NCBI RefSeq assembly: GCF_036850765.1
Contig: NC_089491.1
Coordinates: forward strand, 187,343,520 to 187,407,519
Source: Saccopteryx bilineata
Taxonomy: Eukaryota; Chordata; Mammalia; Chiroptera; Emballonuridae
DNA: 64,000 bases
Direction: 5' to 3'
Shown here: positions 57,855 through 64,000 of the stretch, one piece after another
Numbering within the stretch: position 1 is the first letter of the stretch
Layout of the letters: the number at the start of each line of letters is the position of its first letter
Made by a program: the position numbers and the translations under genes
The notes under the pieces: model-generated
Database searches by the model: none
The model's input: only the letters and a program-made list of their open reading frames with translations
What the model was told of the DNA's origin: nothing

Positions 57855-58914
57855 TCATCCTTTGCTACTGTTAATCTCCATCTTCTCCCCCTCTTTCTTT
57901 TTGTTGTTGTCACAGTTTAAATTTGGTGTTATTGTCTTCTTCTTGGAGCTTTTACTTGTGGCTCTGTTTTTTTTTTTATTTGTATCTGATTGGAGAACCC
58001 CCTTTAGTAATTCCTGGAGTGGGGGTTTTCTGATGATAAATTCCCTCATCTTTTCTGTATCTGTGAATGTTTTTATTTCTCCTTCGTATTTGAAGGATAG
58101 CTTTGATGGGTATAGTATTCGTGGTTGAAAGTTCCTCTCTTTCAGGACTTTAAATATTGGGGTCCACTCTCTTCTAGCTTGTAGAGTTTCTTCTGAGAAA
58201 TCTGATGATAATCTAATGGGCCTTCCTTTATATGTTGTATTCTTCTTTTCCCTGGCTGCCTTGAGAATTTTTTCTTTGCTGTTGGTTTGTGTCAATTTCA
58301 TTATGATATGCCTTGGAGTAGGTTTGTTGGGGTTAAGAAAACTCGGAGTTCTGTTTGCTTCTTGAACTTGAGGCTTTAGTTCTTTCCACAGGTTTGGGAA
58401 GTTCTCATCTATTATTTGTTTGAGTATGTTCTCCATTCCATTTTCTCTCTCTTCTCCCTCTGATATACCTATTATTCTTATGTTATTCTTTTTGATGGAG
58501 TCAGATAATTCTTGTAGGGCTATCTCATTTTTTTTAATTTTTGAGTCTCTTTCTTCTTCTCTGTTGTGCCTCAAGTTGCTTGTCTTCTATTTCACTAATC
58601 CTCCCTTCTATCTAACCTGTTCTATTAGCTAAGCTTGTTACTTCGTTTTTCAGCTCGTGAATTGAGATTTTCATCTCTGTTTGATTTGTTTTTATAGTTT
58701 CAATTTCCTTGGACATATATTCTTTGTGTTCATTGAGTTGTTTTCTGAGCTCCTTAAATTGCCTTTCTGTGTTTTCTTGTATATCTCTGAGTATTTTTAG
58801 GATTTCTATCTTGAATTCTCTGTCATTTAGCTCCAAGGTTTCCAATATATTAAATTTTTTCTCCATAGATTTTTTCTCATCTAGCTGTGTTACGTCTCTT
58901 TCTTTTGTATCCAT
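57855..58914 (-). pseudogene. L1 I ORF1, stop plus frameshift
   Basis: Start MDTKERDVTQLDEKKSMEKK (58914). The first 100 codons are a charged coiled coil ending at TAG (58612-58614). A one-base frame change follows near 58575, after which 239 codons are open to 57855. These hold the RRM-like domain (NNIRIIGISEGEE, RHIIMKLTQTNSKEKIL), the C-terminal domain (RILYPSKLSF) and a long basic, Lys/Ser-rich tail (NKKKNRATSKSSKKK). That tail is absent from L1 A/B ORF1p and makes this protein ~50 residues longer. Confidence 0.85.
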
Positions 58915-59636
58915 GATATTCGATTTTCACTTCCTTAATGGCATCTGAGTGTGGTTTTGTTGATAGTATTAATGAGATTTAATAAAGAATAAAAAGTTAA
59001 AAAAATAAAAAAATAATAAAAAAAATAAAAAATAAAAAAGAGTTGTTCTTTTTTAAAATATTAATAATGAAATAAAGAAAAATAAAATAAAATAAAAATT
59101 TTAAAAAAAGGAAATTATTCCCCTCCCTCCTTTTTTCCTCTCCTCTCCTCTCCCCTCTTTCTTGAGAAAATCTTGTGGTGAACTGTGAATTATAACAAAC
59201 AATGCCTGTGATGGAGGGCCTGAATTGGGGAAAAGTAATAAAGGGGCAAAAAAAAAAAGAAAAAAAAAAAAGAAAAAAAAAGAGTGTATGGACCCACAAA
59301 AAGCAAATAAGGAAAAAATTTGGGTCAAGAATAAAATGATTTGCTTTTAGGTGTTGGTTTTCTAAGAGTTATGATGAGAGGAATAAGAGGAAAATGGAAA
59401 AATGGGGGGGACAAATTAAAAAATTAATATTGTATTTAGTGGAACAAGAACTAGATAATATGGAGAGCCAGGGATGGGGGCACTGCTAGTGAGTTAAAAA
59501 GGTGAAGTAAAAACCCCCCAAAATGCCACAAACATAAGTTTGAGTCCCAGATAAGAGAATTTGTTTGTTATTGAGGTTTGAATGAGAGGAGATGTAAAGG
59601 AGAAAGGAAGAAACTAATATAGAGGGAGAAAAGAAA

Positions 59637-59704
59637 GAGAGAGAGAGAAAAAAAGAGGGAACCACTAAAAGAAGAAAAAAGAAAGGAGAGAGAGAGAGAG
59701 AGAG
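59637..59704. repeat. (GA)n-rich microsatellite
   Basis: Runs of GAGAGA at 59637-59649 and 59686-59704 within a longer polypurine stretch inside the L1 I 5'UTR. Confidence 0.8.
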
Positions 59705-60344
59705 TTAAGGGTTTTGGAGTGCAACCCTCATAGAGAGAAAGGAAGAGGAGAGAAAAGATAATGGGAGATGTAACACTTATGGGTAGTGTAGTTCAAGGAG
59801 AAGAGAGAGTAAGACCGGCAGAGAGTTAATCGGCCAAATTGGAGGAGGAAAAAAAGTATCAAGAATGAAGATAAGAGAAACAAATGAACAAATATAATAA
59901 AATGGGATAGGTTATAAAGTCTGCAGATTATTCTTTATTTTGAGAGGTTATCTTCTTGCTTTTTCTTTTCTCTCCCTCTTCCTGGTTGGTGACTCTGTAC
60001 CTCAGGTTCTGCCCCTTTGGCACGCTCATGTAGAGGTTTGCAGTTAATAAGTCTCTATGGCAATGTCATGTATTGTGCTTTAGTCTCGTTGGCAGTCGAG
60101 GCTCATTAGTATTTATAGGCTCCGACAGTGAGAGAGTCCGTGTTCCTGAAGCCTTTCTCCTAGTCTTTCCTTCCTCAATTAGTAGCCTGATAATCCAGCT
60201 ATGGGGTTGCTGCTGCCTCTGCCTGGATAGTAAGAGGCTCCAATAGCTGGCAACTCCCCACTCTATTTCCACTCAGCACAGGGCTCTGGGTAAGGCTCAG
60301 TCAGTCAGAGCTGCTAGCATAATCAGGCGGGCTTTCCGCCCATT

Positions 60345-60940
60345 CAAAGACCTCTGGCTCTGCCACTCTGTCTGGTAACAAAGGCGGGTGCCCACTTCCG
60401 GGGCGCTTGGAGGAAACTCTCACTCACTGTCTGCGACCAGGATATCTGGCCAGCAGTCTCACGCTCTGAGTGAAACCCCCAACTGCAGGGAAAAGTTGCA
60501 GCGTTGGAATTGAGTCTCGCTCCGTCCCCGTGCGCGGCTTTTGCATGGCGCTGGGGCGGCCCGAGATTCCGCTTTGGTCCACACAAAGGCCCCTGACTCT
60601 GCCCCTCTGTGGATAACACAGGCGCGCACTGCCGAGGCACTCGGAGGAATCTCTCATTCACTATCTGCGCGCGCAAACCCGGATATGAGTCCAGCCGCGT
60701 TTCCCTCTGAGTGAAACCCTCGCCCGCACGGAAAATCTCCACCGTTGGAATTAGTTCTCACTCCCTCCCGTGCGTGGCTTTCCCAGGGTGCTGGGGCTGC
60801 CCAGAGACTCTGCCCTCAGCCCACAGAAAGGCCTCTGACCCTGCCTGTCCGTGGGGCAACACGGGCACCCACTCCTGGGGCTTAGGAAGAAATCTCTCGC
60901 CCACTAACTGCGCGCACGCCGACCAGGAGACCAGGTAAAA
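60345..60940 (-). repeat. Tandem ~240-bp L1 promoter monomers
   Basis: The anchor '(c/g)aaagg/acctctg(a/g)c(t/c)ctgcc' recurs at 60345, 60584 and 60826 (spacing 239 and ~242). It is accompanied by '(t)ctctgagtgaaaccc' at about 60464 and 60704, 'cgttggaattga/agt' at about 60503 and 60743, and 'ggaa(a/t)ctctc(a/g)' in each unit. There are two full units and a partial third. CpG content is high compared with the rest of the element. Confidence 0.85.
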
Positions 60941-61354
60941 TGGCCGCTTTGCTTGTCTTTCCTTGTTTGGGTTTGGAGCGAGTGTTAGCTTGTATTGCCC
61001 GGGTTGCCACAGGATCAGATTTTCCTCGGCTTGGATCTCCGTGCCACAGCCTGGTTCGGCCATTTGTGCCACGGCCTGGATCTATTCACCCACTTTGCCC
61101 GCCTCAGTTTCTATATTCACAGTTACCAGAGAAAGCCGCCCTGTTTAGGTTAGTGAGGAAGGCGGAGCATTTCTTACTCCCTATTTCCTTCGGGGTTTGG
61201 TTATATATTTAGCCAATTTTTCACTCAACCATACCTTTGGGTGTATTGCGAAGCATCTGGAGGCTCCAAGTATAGGTTTTTCTGTTTCTGGTTGAAGATC
61301 TTGTTGAGTTTTGGGGGAGATTTATCGGTATCGCTTCCTACCCCACCATTACTC

Positions 61355-61362
61355 TGACGTCA
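61355..61362. promoter_or_regulatory. CRE palindrome at the L1 I 5' tip
   Basis: A perfect TGACGTCA lies three bases inside the first base of L1 I (61364 on the complement), followed in L1 sense by 'gagtaatggtggggtagg', the counterpart of the YY1-like start in L1 A/B. CREB/ATF binding is inferred. Confidence 0.7.
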
Positions 61363-61364
61363 TC

Positions 61365-61540
61365 TTCCATCCTTTTATCTTCCGTCTATGTGCATCTTTT
61401 GTTTTAAGGTGTGTCTCCTGTAGACAGCACATGTATGGGTCTTGTTTTCTTATCCACGCAGCTACCCTATGTTTTTTGATTGGATCATTTAATCCATTTA
61501 CATTTAAGGTTATTATTGATATGTAATTGTTTATTGCCAT
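61365..61540 (-). pseudogene. L1 H ORF2 N-terminal part
   Basis: The first ~58 codons: [26 protein letters not shown]. They continue after the L1 I insertion at 53566 and downward. This proves the split. Confidence 0.85.
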
Positions 61541-61597
61541 TTTATTCTTTAAAACTGTATTCCTCTTTTGCTGTATTCTTTTTCCCCATTTATCTGT

Positions 61598-62508
61598 TTA
61601 CAACAGTTCCCTTACCATTTCTTGCAGCCTTGGTTTGGTTGTAGTGAATCTCTTGACTTTTTTTTTGTCTGGAAAGCTTTTTATTTTTTCTTCAATTTTA
61701 AACGATAGCCTTGCTGGATAAAGTAGTCTTGGTTGTAGGCTCTTGTTCTGCATTATTTTGAATATTTCTTGATATTTTGTTCTGGCCTCAAGTGTTTCTG
61801 TTGAGAAGTCAGAAGTCATCCTTATGGAGGCTCCTTTGTAGGTGATAGTCTTTTTTTCTCTAGCCCCTTTTAATATTTTCTCTTTATCACTTAGCTTTGG
61901 TATTTTAATTATGATGTGTCTTGGTGTAGATTTCTTTGGGTTTCTTTTTAATGGAATTCTCTGTGCTTCTTGATCTTGTGAGATGTTTTCCTGCCTTAAT
62001 TGAGGGAAGTTTTCAGCTATGATATGTTTGAACAAAGTCTCTATCCCTTGTTCTTTCTCTTCTTCTTCAGGAACCCCTATGATGTGGATGTTGTTTCTCT
62101 TCATGTTGTCACAGAGCTCTCTTAGAGGTTCCTCAGACTTTTTGTGTTTCTTTTCTTTTTTTGCTCTGCTTCCATGCCTTCATTTATCTTGTCCTTTAAC
62201 TCCCTGATTTGATTCTCAGCTTCATCCATCCTGCTTTTAATTCCTTCCATTGTGTTCTTCATTTCTGATATTGTATTTGTCATTTCTAACTGATTCTTTT
62301 TTAGTATTTCAATGTCCTTTTTTATATTTGCTATCTCTTTATTTAGGTGCTCGTAATGACCATCTATTGTTGTTCTAATATCTTTGAGCATCTTAACAAT
62401 TGTTATTTTAAACTCTGCATCTGGTAATTTGGTTATATCTGACTCATTCAGGTCATTTTCTGGGGAGTTCTCTTGAATCATTTGTGTTGCATTTCTCTGC
62501 CTTCTCAT
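61598..62508 (-). pseudogene. L1 H ORF1, one frameshift
   Basis: Start MRRQRNATQMIQE (62508). Coiled-coil half open to 62122; RRM and C-terminal half open from 62104 to 61598 ([22 protein letters not shown]). A single frame change at about 62110-62150, near EKKKRNTKSLRNL, separates them. The protein would be ~300 residues, like L1 B ORF1p. Confidence 0.88.
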
Positions 62509-62979
62509 TTTGTCTGTGTAAAAGAATGTTTTGGCCACTGGAGTCCACTGGGTGTGGCCTCTGTGTTCCCTAGGTGTGGTCTGTCTGAAGGCCCACCACA
62601 CCCTCTGCTGTTGCTGCCTAGGGTGTTCGGGTATGGGCGTTGCCAGTGCCTGCCCACTGAGGCTGTTGCTCTGGTTTCTGCCTCTCCTTCATAGGAGTGG
62701 CTGTGATTATGTGCTCAGGTGTACAAGCCTTGGTGGCCTTGGCCTTTGCCCCACCCCCGCAGGTGGCATTATGCTCGGCCCTGAGGGCAGGAGTGAGCAC
62801 CTTTGCTCAGCTGCGGGTCTCCGCCTGTTTCTGGGCTTTCGCCCTGCCCTTGCAGGATGAGCCCACTCATGAGACAGCTGCAAGCCTTGGCTCCACAGGC
62901 CCAGTGGGATTGCATGCCCACGCTCAGTCATATCCACACTTTGTACAGTATCTGCCCATACTGAGTCAGAGCTGGCCTG

Positions 62980-63340
62980 TGAGACCAACAGAGCTTGCTA
63001 GGTGGACAACAAGTAGCTTATAAGGCACTGGGACTTCTACCTTATTCTCTCAGATCACTTGCTGAGGGAAGCCACTGACATGTCTTGTGGACACTCAGGC
63101 AGCCATGGGGGAAGCCCACATTGAAAAGAACTGAGGCTGCTTGCTTATAGCTAGCACTGCCCAGCAGCCACTTGAGTGAGCCAACTTGGAAGAGAAGCCT
63201 CCAGTTCCAGGTGCTTTCAGATGAGACCACGGCCCCAGTCAACATCTGACTGTAGCCTCAACACTTGAGCTGGAACCCTGCAGCCAGGACGCACCAGAAC
63301 TCTCGCCACAGAAACTATAAGAGATGTAAATAGCTATAAG
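62980..63340 (+). mobile_element. MaLR-like LTR tail (weak)
   Basis: 'cccacattgaaaagaactgaggc', 'gtgagccaacttggaagag', 'ctccagttccaggtgctttcagatga' and 'cagaaactataagagatgtaaat' follow the 3' half of MaLR-type LTRs as I remember them. Boundaries are uncertain. Confidence 0.4.
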
Positions 63341-63691
63341 TAATTACACTGGTGAACACAATTTTTGTTACATCCACAAAAACACTTGTTCTTACCTAAT
63401 TCGAGTGTGCTGATCTCAAATCTGACATTAGTTTTTCTCTATAAGCTACAGGTTTTTTTGCAATTCAAGATTTTAGGTTTTCATCTTATTGTAAAATTTT
63501 CAACATTTAGTTTAACATAATGAAGTAAAATGTCTTCTTGGGCATCATCTTTGTGAAAATATAATGATTTATATAATGCAGTAAATACACTAATACACTA
63601 AAAGATATGATTGCATCAGAATTTGTCTAGAATTTCAAAATAGAACATATTAAAACAGTTATTTTAATCATAACATTTTTGCAAAACTCAT
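63341..63691. other. AT-rich, no gene seen
   Basis: Nothing beyond probable 3' sequence of the ORF to the right. Confidence 0.4.
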
Positions 63692-64000
63692 TTAAATTCT
63701 ATTCAGGTAAAAATTTGCATTTGTAGCTCTTGCATTTGTGTACTTGTCGAGAACAATCTCATTTGATGCTCCAGCAATAGTCTGCTCATCACTAACAGCT
63801 CCAAGATTTTCAGGAAACTTATCAAGGTGACTGTTCAGGAAGTGAATCTTAACACTCATGTTACATCTAATGTCGTGGAAAGCCAACAACATCCTTTGAA
63901 CCAGAAGTTTATAGTTTTCTGCTTTTTTGTTGCCAAGGAAGTTCTTTGTAACTGCAACAAAAGACTGCCATGCTGCTTTCTCCTCCTTATTCATCTTCAT
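63692..64000 (-). CDS. Partial ORF, transposon-associated-like protein
   Basis: At least 102 codons run off the window edge; the ATG at 64000 need not be the true start. Segments such as KAAWQSFVAVTKNFLGN, YKLLVQRMLLAFHDIRCNMS, VKIHFLNSHLDKFPENLG and AVSDEQ resemble, from memory, an uncharacterised protein family widespread in arthropod genomes and linked to transposable elements, in which a GERFHQD segment follows EQ. Here the sequence after EQ has diverged, so the C-terminus is probably decayed. No function is claimed. It could be a decayed DNA-transposon gene or a recent acquisition. Confidence 0.5.
   Translation of the reverse strand: MKMNKEEKAAWQSFVAVTKNFLGNKKAENYKLLVQRMLLAFHDIRCNMSVKIHFLNSHLDKFPENLGAVSDEQTIAGASNEIVLDKYTNARATNANFYLNRI

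Larger units (their letters stand above)
53567..61364 (-). mobile_element. Full-length LINE-1 element I (7.8 kb, long 5'UTR)
   Basis: Inserted into L1 H with a 12-bp duplication. From right to left: 2.45-kb 5'UTR (58915-61364), ORF1 (58914-57855), spacer, ORF2 (57625-53809), G-rich 3'UTR and A-tail. It is longer than the usual 6-7 kb because of its 5'UTR. It belongs to the same lineage as G and E but not A/B/F/H/C. ORF2 has large open blocks, so it is moderately young. The extra 5' length lies inside the target duplications and is thus part of the inserted unit. Confidence 0.92.
58915..61364 (-). promoter_or_regulatory. L1 I 5'UTR (2.45 kb)
   Basis: Three parts. The first ~430 bp from the tip (61364-60940) are GC-moderate. 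Next come tandem ~240-bp GC-rich monomers (60935-60345). Then follows a ~1.4-kb stretch that is purine-rich on the plus strand, i.e. pyrimidine-rich on the L1 strand (60300-58915), with GA/TC microsatellite (59637-59704) and A-runs (59250-59281). No ORF is conserved. Promoter function is inferred. Confidence 0.75.
61365..62947 (-). mobile_element. LINE-1 element H, 5' part
   Basis: Resumes ORF2 N-terminal coding at the target duplication, then ORF1 (62508-61598) and ~440 bp of 5'UTR with at least two ~117-bp monomers of the L1 F type (anchors 62805 and 62922). It ends at 62947 against GTATCTGCCC, so the 5'UTR is truncated within a monomer array. Confidence 0.88.

Noticed and set aside
60344..61072. 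Minus-strand ORFs of 104-132 codons
   Set aside because: They follow the 240-bp monomer period and change with it; repeat-derived, no domain.

Overview
The window is repeat-rich nuclear DNA from a mammal, most probably a bat. No host protein-coding gene can be supported. LINE-1 (L1) ORF1/ORF2 sequence makes up about half of it. Other components are tRNA-derived SINEs of the general kind seen in bats, hAT and mariner DNA transposons, MaLR-type LTRs, a gammaretrovirus-like provirus, and a cluster of ERVL-like LTRs with an Fv1/ERVL-type gag remnant. Cut-and-paste DNA transposons beside young L1s and such SINEs point to Chiroptera; this is an inference from remembered families, not a search.

Layout. 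1-455: unique flank. 472-6447 (+): full-length L1 'A' with target-site duplications (TSDs). 8711-10414: MaLR-type LTR split by a 5'-truncated L1 'G'. 11234-12233: two SINEs. 12742-15608 (-): L1 'C', carrying a mariner-like element with ~100-bp inverted repeats (14280-14877). 15609-16047: L1 fragment 'E'. 16060-17560: retroviral gag/protease debris. 17728-24076 (-): L1 'F', with ~118-bp tandem monomers in its 5'UTR. 24131-37199 (-): gamma-type provirus with two LTRs, a tRNA-Pro type primer-binding site and an env remnant. It has been opened by full-length L1 'B' (25899-31957), an LTR carrying a SINE (32800-33607), a hAT element (33808-34137) and possibly another LTR. 38-49 kb: mostly unique sequence with five ERVL-like LTRs, two of them bounding a small gag-bearing provirus (40771-43206), plus a hAT MITE (49253-49504). 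49662-62947 (-): L1 'H', split by a 7.8-kb L1 'I' (53567-61364) whose 2.4-kb 5'UTR has ~240-bp GC-rich monomers and a CRE palindrome at its tip. 62980-63340: MaLR-like LTR tail. 63692-64000 (-): partial ORF resembling a transposon-associated protein.

How the parts relate. At least two L1 lineages are present: A/B/F/H and I/G/E. I inserted into H, and E abuts C. A and B are nearly identical and inserted independently, since their TSDs differ, yet both carry the same UAA codon between the endonuclease and reverse-transcriptase parts of ORF2. B has an intact ORF1 and an extra ~117-bp CpG-rich 5' block inside its TSDs, which looks like a 5' transduction. No CRISPR, operon or other prokaryotic feature is present.
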